DNA from: UBA3775 sp964584255
GTDB taxonomy: Bacteria; Bacillota; Clostridia; Lachnospirales; Lachnospiraceae
Length of the DNA stretch: 50,098 bases
NCBI GenBank assembly: GCA_964584255.1
Contig: CAZOZM010000013.1
Location: forward strand, 1 to 50,098
Direction: 5' to 3'
How positions within the stretch are numbered: position 1 is the stretch's first letter; each line of letters begins with the position of its first letter. The notes beneath the pieces were generated by a model. It made no database searches. It was given only the letters and a program-made list of their open reading frames with translations, and was not told the DNA's origin. Positions 16,531 through 25,409 of this stretch are shown one piece after another. The position numbers were made by a program, and so were the translations under genes.

Positions 16531-16546
16531 GATAATGTATTTTGTG

Positions 16547-16592
16547 GCCGGGGATTAACTGACAGTTACGTCAGTAGGCTCCGGCTTTTTTA
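16547..16592 (+). terminator. Rho-independent terminator after the EAL gene
   Basis: GCCGGGG pairs with CTCCGGC, and an inner perfect stem ACTGAC/GTCAGT (16558-16575) stacks inside it. Six T residues follow. It separates the EAL gene from the binding-protein operon. Confidence 0.8.
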
Positions 16593-16742
16593 CGAAAAGA
16601 GTCTTAAACTCGGAAGATAAAAGAAATGATTGCAGTATTGCGGCTTCAGACAACCGGTTAATAACAGAAATTCAGAGCAGAATCGCAGAAATGCCGCCCG
16701 GAAATACGGACATTTGGCTTTTTGCGTAGAAACGGAGAAATA

Positions 16743-18206
16743 ATGAGGAAGAAAATATTGTTATCAGCCCTGATAACGGGTATTTCGATTTTTACCCTGT
16801 GCGGGTGTGGAAAAAAAGATGAGGAAGCAAGACTTCTTGATCCGAACAAACCGGTTTCACTTACGATATGGCACTATTACAACGGAATGCAGCAGGCGGC
16901 ATTTGATGAGCTTGTTGATGAATTTAATTCGACTGTCGGAAGGGAAAAGGGCATATATATTGAGAGTTACAGTCAGGGGTCGGTAGACGACCTTGAGCAG
17001 GCGATAATGTCTTCCGTGAACGGAGAAATCGGCTCGAAAGAGTTGCCGGATATCTTCTCCTCTTATTCGGATACGGTTTTTGAAATGCAGCAGACAGGAA
17101 AAGTTGCCGATTTATCACAGTATTTTACGGAGGATGAGCTTGCGGCATATGTTGACGGATATGTTGAAGAAGGGCGATTTGTTGATGAAGACTCGCTTTA
17201 TATCTTCCCTACGGCAAAATCAACGGAAATAATGATGCTGAACAAGACGGACTGGGATGTTTTTTCTGCAGAATGCGGTGTATCAACCGATGACCTCAGT
17301 ACTGTTGAGGGGATTACAAGGGTTGCCGGAATTTATTATGAGTGGACGGATTCACTTACACCCGAGATTTTAAATGACGGAAAAGCATTTTATGGCAGGG
17401 ATTCAATGTCAAACTATTTTATTATCGGAATGAAGCAGATGGGAGTCGAAATTTTCGAGACGGATGGCGGTACGGCTGTCATAAATGCCGATAAGGATAA
17501 GATAAGAAGACTTTGGGATAATTACTACGTTCCTTATGTTAAAGGCTGGTTCGGAAGCTATGGAAGATTCCGAACCGATGATGTAAAAACAGGCGATTTG
17601 CTTGCCTACACGGGCTCATCTTCATCACCGATGTATTTTCCGGACAAGGTGGAAACCGAGAACGAGAGCTATGAAATTGATTATCTTGTGCTTCCAGCAC
17701 CCGTCATGGAGGGCGGAGAATGCGTTAAAGTACAGCAGGGAGCCGGAATGGCGGTGACGAAATCAGACGAACTTCATGAATATGCGTCATGCGTTTTTCT
17801 GAAATGGTTTACCGGAAAGGAAAACAACCTTAAATTTGCCTGTGCTTCAGCATATCTGCCGGTTCTCAAGGAGGCAAATAACAGAGAATCGATTGATGAG
17901 GCAATAAAATCGGAGGCTGTTTCGATAAACAGCAAGGCATATGATTCCTTTGTCAGCATAATGAAGGATTTTGATAATACGGAATTTTATTCAACCAAAA
18001 GTTTTAAGAACGGATATGCTACGAGAAAGGTTTTGGATGATGTCCTTTCGGGAAGGGCAGTGGAAGACAGGCAGAAGATAGAGGAAGCTTTGGCGGCGGG
18101 AGTGACCGCTGAGGAGGCACTTGAGGAATATTTGTCGGATGACTATTTCGATGAATGGTATGCGGATTTTATAAGGGAACTTACGGATAAGGCGGAGGCC
18201 GAGTAG
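16743..18206 (+). CDS. Extracellular solute-binding lipoprotein (sugar-type, family 1)
   Basis: A lipoprotein signal peptide ends at C22 in the lipobox LCGC. The mature protein begins with VSLTIWHYYNGMQQAAFDELVDEFNS, the opening of family-1 carbohydrate-binding proteins, and continues through a full two-lobe length to 487 aa. An in-frame start at 16722 lacks a ribosome binding site; CGGAG at 16733-16737 supports 16743. No permease or ATPase gene lies nearby. The next gene, 20 bp downstream, is a hybrid sensor kinase with a large extracellular domain. The arrangement suggests a sensory co-receptor rather than a transporter subunit; that is inference. Confidence 0.85.
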   Translation: MRKKILLSALITGISIFTLCGCGKKDEEARLLDPNKPVSLTIWHYYNGMQQAAFDELVDEFNSTVGREKGIYIESYSQGSVDDLEQAIMSSVNGEIGSKELPDIFSSYSDTVFEMQQTGKVADLSQYFTEDELAAYVDGYVEEGRFVDEDSLYIFPTAKSTEIMMLNKTDWDVFSAECGVSTDDLSTVEGITRVAGIYYEWTDSLTPEILNDGKAFYGRDSMSNYFIIGMKQMGVEIFETDGGTAVINADKDKIRRLWDNYYVPYVKGWFGSYGRFRTDDVKTGDLLAYTGSSSSPMYFPDKVETENESYEIDYLVLPAPVMEGGECVKVQQGAGMAVTKSDELHEYASCVFLKWFTGKENNLKFACASAYLPVLKEANNRESIDEAIKSEAVSINSKAYDSFVSIMKDFDNTEFYSTKSFKNGYATRKVLDDVLSGRAVEDRQKIEEALAAGVTAEEALEEYLSDDYFDEWYADFIRELTDKAEAE

Positions 18207-18226
18207 ATATTTGGGAGGGCAGTACC

Positions 18227-21200
18227 TTGAATAAAAAGAAAAGATCCATTATGAAAATTTTTCTTGGACCGATGATTGCGTTGGTATTTCTTCAGGGAAT
18301 ACTGCCTTTTGCATTGATTCTGGTTAGTGGAATCAAGGAAAATCTTGAAACAAAGTCGGTGTCGATGGATTTGAGAATTGTTGAAAACAGACAGGTAATT
18401 CTGCAGAATGCAATGAATGACCAGTGGGCAGCGGTGGCGGAAGATGAGGAGATGCTGACAAACAGTCTGGAAGAGATACTTGATGCAAACGGCATGGAAA
18501 TCAGGGGATTTCTCAGAAGCGAAGATACTCAGGAAGAATTTCTCCAGGCAGTTTTTTCAGAGCTTACGGAAACGCTTCAGCGTAACAGTTCTTCCGGTCT
18601 CTTTCTGATTTTGGCAAATGACATGCCGATTAATGAAGAAGTGGAATATAAGGGCTTTTTTGTGAGAGATTCAGACCCTTCCACAAAATCAATTACGAAT
18701 ACGGACCTTTTACTTGAAAGGGGCGGCAAATATCTTTCACAGCAGGAATCCATATCGCTTGACAGCTCATGGACGGCAGAATTCCGATTTATGGGAGAAG
18801 GTGCCCGTAAAGCAGATGATTTTTTCTATGTGCCATATGTAACCGCACAGAGTAATGTGAAAACGGATATGATTAATCTGGGATATTGGTCAGAACCGTT
18901 CATTCTTGAAGATTATTACATGGATAATCACCGGATGATTACATATTCCGTTCCTTTGAAGTATAATGACACGATTTACGGAGTTCTTGGGACGGAGGTT
19001 TCACTTGCACTGCTTGCAGATTACTTCCCTGTGGATGAGCTGGACAGTGATCTTAATGCCGGATATGCCCTGGCATATGAAAATGACGGAGTTTATACGG
19101 CGGTAACCGGAAAAGGCGCGCTTTATGACAGCATCGTCGGAGTGGGTACGGATTATTCCCTGAAAGAAAGCAGGACGGATAATCTTTACGAGGTGAGCGG
19201 TGCAAAGATAGGAGACCAGAAGATTTACTGTACAAAGGTTCCGATGAAGGTGTACGGAAATAACATACCTTATGACAACTCGAATTGGGTTCTTTGTGGT
19301 TTTGTTGCCGAGAATTCGATATATGAGCTTGGACGTGGTCTGTATACTCTTATGATAATGCTTACGGTTGTGGGTGTTGTAGGCGGTTTCATGATAGTCA
19401 TACTCCTGGTAAAGCATGTTACCAGGCCTCTTTCGAGACTTGTAAAGAGCATAAGCGGCGGAATAAGCGGCATTCACAAATTTAAATCGTCGGGAATAAC
19501 CGAGATTGATACACTTCATGAGGTTATAGAAGACCTTACCGACAGGCAGAAGGAATCGGAAAACAGGGTTCTGGAGGAAATGGAGAGATACAGGCTTGCC
19601 ATTGGAAGCTCACAGGATTTCTTCTTTACTTACAGAAATATAACGCGTGAATTCGAGATTGTTAACAGCAACGAACACGATGGAAAATGGAAGCTGGAGT
19701 CTGTTGCCGATTTAGAAGCGATTGTGGATGTATATCCAGAGGACAGAAGGATAGTAAAGAGGCTTTCATCACTCAGTGCCGGACAGTTTGATTCACTTAT
19801 AAGGGCAAGATCGGCAGGAGAGACGGACTATCAGTGGTATGAACTGAGTACAAAGACAATTGATTTTGACAAAGACGGTAAAAATATGATGGTTTTCGGC
19901 TGTCTTCATAATGTTAATCAGCAGAAGCTTGAGGAAGAAGAACGTGAGAGGAAAAAGATGCAGGATCCTGTCACGGGATTTATGAAATACAAGGCAGGGA
20001 CGGAAGAAATTCAGCATCGTATAAATATCGGAGAAAGCGGTGTGCTCGTGCTTCTGGATGTCAGATTCTTCAAGTATATTAGTGACAGCTTCGGAATGAC
20101 TTTCGGAGATCTCGTTCTTGCAAGCATGGCAGAACTTATTTCCGGCGGACTTGAGAGTGTAAAGGAAGAAGAACCACCGGTTTTTGTAAGAGCCGGGGCG
20201 GACGAGATTATTTATACAATGCCATCCTGTTCCAAAGTCGATGCAATCGACTTTATTCATCATCTTAAGGGTATGTTCAGAAGGATTGTTGACAGAGAGA
20301 CTCTTACATTGGATTTTGGATGCGGAATTACTGATTACGGTCGTGGAAAATATGCAAAGGAAGTAATTAAGGAAGCGAAGAGAGCACTTGCAGTATCAAA
20401 AATCTATGAGACAGATGCGGAGTACTATCCGGAGATAGAGGATAAGTACAAATTTATGTCTGTTGATGCACGATTCGGAGAAGCGGTTTCAGTGGGTATT
20501 CTGGAAAGCATGAGTCATGTTTCGATAGCATTCAATCTTTTCGATAAAAATGGCGCACTTGATGTAATTCTTGATGTGCTTTCAATGAAGCTTAAGGAGT
20601 GGTACGGAGTAGAAAATCTGATTATCACTGAGTTTGACCGGGAAGGCCTTTACAGCTCGCTGAAATACTCGAGATATGAAGAGAAACATGATGATGGTCT
20701 GGAAAGGACTGAATTTGCTTCGGAAGCCGATTATAAGAACTTTATAAAGATGGAAAATACGGATGAACTCCGTAAAGTAAGCCTGCATATGAGGGAAAAT
20801 ATCATACTCGGAAGATTTGTGAAGAATGTGGACGGACTGGTTCTTCATATGTTTGATGACGGCAATTACGGCGGAAGTATTATTTTCGAGGGCGTGGATT
20901 TTTCGGATGAGGACGAAGAGAAGAAAAATCTGAAAGAAATTGCCACGATCATAAAGAACAGGATTAATCAGGATAAGCATGATTTACTGGCGCGTGCCAA
21001 GTCGGATTTCCTTGCAAGAATGTCACATGAAATCAGAACGCCGATGAATGGAATCATAGGTATGACGAATATTGCGCTTATGGATGGACAGTCGGAAGAA
21101 AGAATATATGACTGTCTTGAAAAGATAAAGAGCTCGTCGGGATTCCTTCTCAGACTCATTAATGATATTCTTGACATGTCGAAGATTGAAAGCGGAAAGA

Positions 21201-22114
21201 TGGAACTTGCGGAGCAGCCGTTTGACCTTTTGGAGCTTATTGAAGGAATTAAACCGATGATTCAGCCTAAGGCCTCCGAAAAGGATATAGAGGTTTATTA
21301 TGAGATTAACCTCGAGCGAAGAAGATTTGTCGGCGACAGCATGAGAATTAATCAGGTGCTTATAAATCTTCTGGGAAATGCCGTGAAGTATACGGATATG
21401 GGCGGACACGTATGGGTTATGGTTACTGAAAAGGACTGTGGCGACAAGTCTGAACTTCGATTTTCTGTGAAGGATGACGGTATGGGTGTAAGTCCTGAAA
21501 ATCAGGCGTTGATTTTTAAAAACTTTGAACAGATTTATGATCCGAGGGCCACAAGGCAGGAAGGTACGGGACTTGGACTGGCCATAAGCAACCATCTGGT
21601 AAGGCTTATGGGAAGCAATATCTCTCTTGAAAGTGAACTTGGAAAAGGCAGTGAGTTTAGTTTTACCATCAAGCTTCCGGTATCGGATGCAGATGTGAAT
21701 GAAAAAGAGGATGATGAGAGATTGCTGTTATCAGCCGGAAAGCGTATAATGATTGTCGAGGATAATGCTCTGAATATGGAAATCATAAGAACGTTACTGT
21801 CCGATTACGGCTATGTTGTAGAGGCGGCCGAGGACGGTTTCGAGGCGGTTGATATGTTTAAAAAACATGAGGCGGGTTATTATAATATGATAATAACCGA
21901 TATTACGATGCCGGGCATGGACGGTCTCGAAGAGGCAAGAATAATACGAACGATGGGTAAGGCTGACAGTGAGACGATTCCTATCGTTGCGATGAGTGCG
22001 AATGCTTTTGATGAGGACGTGAAAAAGTCTTATGCAAGCGGCATGAATGAGCATTTGGCAAAGCCTATCGATTTCAGAAGGCTGAGGGAGGTACTTACGG
22101 AACTTCTCGGATAA
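18227..22114 (+). CDS. Hybrid sensor histidine kinase, Cache-PAS-GGDEF*-GAF-HisKA-HATPase-REC
   Basis: This 1295-aa inner-membrane sensor has TM1 (about 11-35), an extracellular double-Cache-like domain (about 36-372), TM2 (about 373-396), a short HAMP-like linker, PAS (about 452-565), a degenerate GGDEF (about 580-735, GADEI at 657-661 in place of GGDEF), a GAF-like region (about 745-915), HisKA with phosphoacceptor H934 in FLARMSHEIRTPMNG, HATPase_c (about 1035-1150; N1051, DDGMG, GTGLGLAIS) and a receiver (about 1172-1290; E1178/D1179, D1225 in IITDITMPGMDG, K in LAKPID). The start is TTG with GGGAGGG eight bases upstream; the ATG at 18251 lacks a site. The terminal receiver predicts relay to an HPt, encoded 27 bp downstream. 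Confidence 0.9.
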   Translation: MNKKKRSIMKIFLGPMIALVFLQGILPFALILVSGIKENLETKSVSMDLRIVENRQVILQNAMNDQWAAVAEDEEMLTNSLEEILDANGMEIRGFLRSEDTQEEFLQAVFSELTETLQRNSSSGLFLILANDMPINEEVEYKGFFVRDSDPSTKSITNTDLLLERGGKYLSQQESISLDSSWTAEFRFMGEGARKADDFFYVPYVTAQSNVKTDMINLGYWSEPFILEDYYMDNHRMITYSVPLKYNDTIYGVLGTEVSLALLADYFPVDELDSDLNAGYALAYENDGVYTAVTGKGALYDSIVGVGTDYSLKESRTDNLYEVSGAKIGDQKIYCTKVPMKVYGNNIPYDNSNWVLCGFVAENSIYELGRGLYTLMIMLTVVGVVGGFMIVILLVKHVTRPLSRLVKSISGGISGIHKFKSSGITEIDTLHEVIEDLTDRQKESENRVLEEMERYRLAIGSSQDFFFTYRNITREFEIVNSNEHDGKWKLESVADLEAIVDVYPEDRRIVKRLSSLSAGQFDSLIRARSAGETDYQWYELSTKTIDFDKDGKNMMVFGCLHNVNQQKLEEEERERKKMQDPVTGFMKYKAGTEEIQHRINIGESGVLVLLDVRFFKYISDSFGMTFGDLVLASMAELISGGLESVKEEEPPVFVRAGADEIIYTMPSCSKVDAIDFIHHLKGMFRRIVDRETLTLDFGCGITDYGRGKYAKEVIKEAKRALAVSKIYETDAEYYPEIEDKYKFMSVDARFGEAVSVGILESMSHVSIAFNLFDKNGALDVILDVLSMKLKEWYGVENLIITEFDREGLYSSLKYSRYEEKHDDGLERTEFASEADYKNFIKMENTDELRKVSLHMRENIILGRFVKNVDGLVLHMFDDGNYGGSIIFEGVDFSDEDEEKKNLKEIATIIKNRINQDKHDLLARAKSDFLARMSHEIRTPMNGIIGMTNIALMDGQSEERIYDCLEKIKSSSGFLLRLINDILDMSKIESGKMELAEQPFDLLELIEGIKPMIQPKASEKDIEVYYEINLERRRFVGDSMRINQVLINLLGNAVKYTDMGGHVWVMVTEKDCGDKSELRFSVKDDGMGVSPENQALIFKNFEQIYDPRATRQEGTGLGLAISNHLVRLMGSNISLESELGKGSEFSFTIKLPVSDADVNEKEDDERLLLSAGKRIMIVEDNALNMEIIRTLLSDYGYVVEAAEDGFEAVDMFKKHEAGYYNMIITDITMPGMDGLEEARIIRTMGKADSETIPIVAMSANAFDEDVKKSYASGMNEHLAKPIDFRRLREVLTELLG

Positions 22115-22141
22115 GATGGTTATGTATGTGATGGAGGAAAA

Positions 22142-22489
22142 ATGACAATAAAGGAATTATATAACGGAATTGGCGGAGACTATGAAGATGTGGTAGACCG
22201 TTTTATGAAAGAGGAACTTGTGAAGAAGTTTGTATTCAAGTTTCCCATGGACAATACTTTTGAAGGATTGAGGGATGCTTTAGAACGGAATGATATGTCG
22301 GAGGCATTCAGGTTTGTACATACTCTTAAAGGAATAAGTGCAAATCTTGGATTTACCGGACTTTATCAGGCTTCCTCCGAGTTGACTGAACAGCTAAGAG
22401 GATGCAATGCTCCTGCAGATGAAGAATTAGTGGATGCTGTGGGTCGGGAGTATGAAAGAGTAATATCGGCAATAAAGGAATTAGATTAG
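22142..22489 (+). CDS. HPt domain phosphotransfer protein
   Basis: This 115-residue all-helical protein carries the HPt motif AFRFVHTLKGISANLGF with phosphorylatable H60, and a C-terminal amphipathic helix. It would take a phosphoryl group from the receiver of the hybrid kinase (D1225) and pass it to a separate response regulator. GATGGAGGAAAA precedes the ATG. It lies 27 bp after the kinase gene and 3 bp before the peptidase gene, so the three are one operon. Its final acceptor is not proven; the REC-EAL protein encoded upstream is the nearest candidate. Confidence 0.92.
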   Translation: MTIKELYNGIGGDYEDVVDRFMKEELVKKFVFKFPMDNTFEGLRDALERNDMSEAFRFVHTLKGISANLGFTGLYQASSELTEQLRGCNAPADEELVDAVGREYERVISAIKELD

Positions 22490-22492
22490 CAT

Positions 22493-23890
22493 ATGGACGA
22501 TAAGAATCTTGTGGAAACAGATGTTAAGAAAGCAGAAGGCTTAATGTCAGAGGCGGAAGAAGTTTCTGAAAAGGCGGAGGAATCGGAAGTCAGGACGGAA
22601 GAAGTCTTTGGAAAGGAGAAAGAGTCGGAAGCCAAGACGGAAGAAGTTTCTGAAGAAGAGGAAGAGTCGGAGGTCAAGACGGAAGAAGTCTCTGGAAAGG
22701 AGAAAGAGTCGGAAGTTAAGACGGAAGAAGTCTATGAAAAAGCAGAAGCCGAGACAGAGAAAATCTCCGAAAAGGTGGATGTTGACAATTTAGATAAGTT
22801 GGAAAAGGCAGCGGAATCAGCTGAAAAAAGGTGGTTTCTTGAGGCGTTTTTCAAACGGGAGGAAAAAATCAGAAAAGCAAGACTTACAATGTTCATAATT
22901 GTCGTGTTTATTCTGGCGGCAGGTCTGATTATAGCAGTATATAACGGGGTTGCGGACAGAGCCAGGGTGATAAACCAGGGCGAAGACATAAATGAAGCGA
23001 AGTCGGATGCAGAGGATAAGTATATAGGTGAGGATGTTGTAATCGATAAAAACGGTGAAGTTTATCAGATTCCCGAGTATGCAATTGATTGGCCGCAGGA
23101 GCCTAAAAAACCGATTGTCGTGCCGAAGGTAACCAAGAATAATGCGGTATATATTCCTGCACCGGAAAAGCTTTCGTTTGAAAAAGCTGCCGAAATTCTT
23201 TATGAAAAGGCGGCCGCTGGAGACGAGAGGTATGTTGAAATATGCCGTGTGTTGGAGAATATTCCGCAGGAGATAATTGTTGACCTTGCCAATAACGGGG
23301 AAATGCTGGGCTATACCTTGGGATATGCTTACAGACTGCAGAATATGGCGGTCTTACCGGAATCGGACAGAATTACGGAGGCCGAACTTAAAGAGGATTT
23401 TCCTCTCTTTACACAGTGGGATGAAAGATGGGGATATGAACTTTATGGCGGTGTAAACACGATTGCAGTCAGTGGATGTGGTCCGACATCTCTGGCAATG
23501 GCCGTGGTTGCACTTAAGCATGAGGATGTTACTCCGAAGGATGTTGCGGATTTTCTGGCAGATAACGGTTATTATGTGACGGGTGACGGAACGCTTTGGA
23601 GCGCAATTGTTGCCGGAGCAGAGCAGTTTGGGCTTAATGCCTATGAAACATATAACAGGGAAAGCGAGATAAAGAAGTGTATAGATAATGGCGGTGTATC
23701 AATAATCTGCGTTAAGGCCGGAGACTTTACGGCCGGCGGACACTTCATTATGATTTACGGTTATGACGAAGAGGGTTTCTATGTAAATGACCCTTTCTGC
23801 GTATACAGAAGCACTGTTAAGTGGACTTATGAGCAGATTAAAGACCAGATAATAGGTGTGTGGGCGGTAACTGAACAGGTTGATGATTAA
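22493..23890 (+). CDS. Single-pass membrane protein with extracellular C39-like cysteine peptidase domain
   Basis: Residues 1-130 form a cytoplasmic, Glu/Lys-rich tail with four 14-residue repeats (31-86). One membrane helix follows (about 133-150, MFIIVVFILAAGLIIAVY), then a linker and helical segment (about 225-300) and a papain-fold C39-like domain (about 303-462). Catalytic candidates are Q308 in FTQWDERW, C329 in SGCGPTSLAM, H417 in GGHFIMIYG and D433 in VNDPF, all in the expected order. The substrate is unknown. It is co-transcribed with the kinase and HPt genes, which suggests signal-dependent surface proteolysis. An ATP-binding region is absent, so it is not a bacteriocin exporter. 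Confidence 0.8.
   Translation: MDDKNLVETDVKKAEGLMSEAEEVSEKAEESEVRTEEVFGKEKESEAKTEEVSEEEEESEVKTEEVSGKEKESEVKTEEVYEKAEAETEKISEKVDVDNLDKLEKAAESAEKRWFLEAFFKREEKIRKARLTMFIIVVFILAAGLIIAVYNGVADRARVINQGEDINEAKSDAEDKYIGEDVVIDKNGEVYQIPEYAIDWPQEPKKPIVVPKVTKNNAVYIPAPEKLSFEKAAEILYEKAAAGDERYVEICRVLENIPQEIIVDLANNGEMLGYTLGYAYRLQNMAVLPESDRITEAELKEDFPLFTQWDERWGYELYGGVNTIAVSGCGPTSLAMAVVALKHEDVTPKDVADFLADNGYYVTGDGTLWSAIVAGAEQFGLNAYETYNRESEIKKCIDNGGVSIICVKAGDFTAGGHFIMIYGYDEEGFYVNDPFCVYRSTVKWTYEQIKDQIIGVWAVTEQVDD
22583..22750 (+). repeat. Four 42-bp in-frame tandem repeats
   Basis: Four copies of a 14-codon unit, consensus SEVKTEEVSGKEKE, lie end to end in the cytoplasmic tail of the C39-like protein. A partial, more divergent unit precedes them (residues 19-30). 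The copies are close at DNA level, so copy number could vary by slippage without breaking the frame. Confidence 0.85.
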
Positions 23891-23944
23891 GACTCTGAAA
23901 TGCAGTGACCGGCCCAAAGTTCTGCTTGTGTAAGGAGGCTGTTT

Positions 23945-24451
23945 ATGTACAAAACGGATGAAGAGGTGAGAGAAATCTTTCGCAATATTACAAAAGGTCT
24001 TATTGCAGGAAAAATTACGATATCAACAATGGAGAGCATCACCGGAGGTCTGTTATCATCCCTGATTACGGATACGGAAGGCGCTTCGGCGGTGATGAAG
24101 GGAAGTTTTGTCACATATTCAAATGAAGCCAAAGTATGCAGAGGTGTACCTAAAGAGGTTATTGAAACTTATGGCGTCTATTCAATACAGACGGCAGAGG
24201 CAATGGCAATGGCTGCAGCAAGAGCGTATGGTGCGGACGTCGGTATCGGTGTAACCGGAACTGCAGGTAACAGGGATAATGCAAACAGTGACAGTATGCC
24301 CGGAAATGTGTTTTATGCAATCTGTTTTAAGGGAAAATGTGAATCAGCCCATCTGGTAATAGAACCGGATGATATGGAAAGTGGAACCCGTTATGAATAC
24401 AAGCTTTTTGTGGCAAGAGAAATCGGCAGGAAACTCGTCGGATTACTATAA
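23945..24451 (+). CDS. pncC: CinA C-terminal domain protein, probable nicotinamide-nucleotide amidase
   Basis: This 168-aa stand-alone CinA-C domain would convert nicotinamide mononucleotide to nicotinate mononucleotide and ammonia in pyridine-nucleotide recycling. Family blocks are visible: MESITGGLLSSLITDTEGAS (the catalytic Ser is kept, but the usual Cys after it is Ile), GSFVTYSNEAKVCRGVP, and DVGIGVTGTAG. The N-terminal MoaB-like half of full CinA is absent, as in many stand-alone PncC proteins. AAGGAGGCTGTTT precedes the ATG. It follows the peptidase gene by 54 bp and may be co-transcribed with it. Confidence 0.8.
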   Translation: MYKTDEEVREIFRNITKGLIAGKITISTMESITGGLLSSLITDTEGASAVMKGSFVTYSNEAKVCRGVPKEVIETYGVYSIQTAEAMAMAAARAYGADVGIGVTGTAGNRDNANSDSMPGNVFYAICFKGKCESAHLVIEPDDMESGTRYEYKLFVAREIGRKLVGLL

Positions 24452-24573
24452 TCGGGCGACAAGTCGGAAGCAAACTGTACGCCTGATTTTTACAGGAGGC
24501 GGGAGCAGATTTACAGTGCATTGAAGATGTGAAAATGTGCAGAAGCAGAAGGCAACGCGGATGTAGGAGTAAA

Positions 24574-24602
24574 TTTACAGAACATCAAAAATAGTGTAAA
24601 AT
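24574..24602 (+). promoter_or_regulatory. Promoter upstream of hypB
   Basis: TTTACA (24574-24579), a 17-bp spacer and TAAAAT (24597-24602) lie 51 bp before the hypB start. Confidence 0.5.
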
Positions 24603-24653
24603 ACATAACTGACGGCAGTTGCCGTAATAACAATCATGAATCGGAGAAAGAGA

Positions 24654-25316
24654 GTGGAAATCAGGACTATTGAAGTTGGAGAAAGCATATTTGATGATGC
24701 AAATGCAAAAGCAGATGAAATCAGAAAAATGCTTGCGGAAAAAAAGGTATACATGCTGAATGTAATGTCTTCACCGGGCAGCGGTAAAACCACACTTCTT
24801 GCTGCTCTTATCAATATGCTTAAGTCAGAATATGAAATCGGACTTATGAATGTTGATATAGAGACGGCGACAGATGCAGAGACGGTTGCCACGAAGACGG
24901 GGGTGAATACTTTACAGATTCACAACGGAGGTTTGTGTCATGTAGACTCAAATATGACATATGAGGCCATAGAAAAATTCGGAGTGGACGGATATGACAT
25001 ACTTTTTCTGGAAAATATCGGAAATCTGGTATGTCCGGCAGAGTTTGATACGGGAGCGAATAAAAATGTGATGATTTTATCGGTTCCGGAGGGGGATGAT
25101 AAACCACTCAAGTATCCGCTCATGTTTTCGGTATCCGATTTAATTATAATAAGCAAAACGGATACTCTTGAAATTTTTGACTTTGATATGGAAACGGCGT
25201 GCAGACGTATAAGAAAGCTTAATCCGAATGCCGAGATTATTGCTGTCAGTGCAAAAACCGGGGAAGGCATGGATAAACTCGCAGAGTGGGTAAGGTGCAG
25301 AGTTGTCGGGAAGTGA
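24654..25316 (+). CDS. hypB: HypB, nickel-insertion GTPase for hydrogenase maturation
   Basis: This 220-aa SIMIBI-class GTPase has Walker A SSPGSGKTT (39-47), the switch region VDIETATDAETVA, the metal-site residues CH in GGLCHVDSNM, the Cys in GNLVCPAEFD, and SKTD for base recognition. It helps deliver Ni(II) to [NiFe] hydrogenase and sometimes other nickel enzymes. The N-terminal Cys-rich or His-rich nickel-storage extension seen in some homologues is missing. The start is GTG at 24654 behind CGGAG; an ATG 18 bases upstream has no ribosome binding site. No hypA, hypC-F or hydrogenase gene is in the window, which is unusual. Confidence 0.88.
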   Translation: MEIRTIEVGESIFDDANAKADEIRKMLAEKKVYMLNVMSSPGSGKTTLLAALINMLKSEYEIGLMNVDIETATDAETVATKTGVNTLQIHNGGLCHVDSNMTYEAIEKFGVDGYDILFLENIGNLVCPAEFDTGANKNVMILSVPEGDDKPLKYPLMFSVSDLIIISKTDTLEIFDFDMETACRRIRKLNPNAEIIAVSAKTGEGMDKLAEWVRCRVVGK

Positions 25317-25409
25317 AACTGACGCGTGTAAGAATATAACGGTGGGCTTTGTAATGTGATGTGCCGGGTGGCAAATCATAACATATTGAAATATAAATCG
25401 GAGGTTATT

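Noticed and set aside
16743..18206. Binding lipoprotein considered as part of a sugar ABC transporter
   Set aside because: No permease or ATPase gene lies on either side; the operon continues directly into a sensor kinase.
19001..19519. Minus-strand ORF inside the hybrid kinase gene
   Set aside because: It is a shadow of the Cache domain coding strand; there is no ribosome binding site and no conserved motif.
22583..22750. Tandem 42-bp units considered as a CRISPR array
   Set aside because: The units are contiguous, in frame with a protein and have no unique spacers; they encode a Glu/Lys-rich tail.
22493..23890. C39 protein considered as a bacteriocin exporter or a secreted bacteriocin system
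   Set aside because: There is no ABC ATPase or multi-span membrane domain in the gene, and no small precursor gene with a double-glycine leader was found around it.
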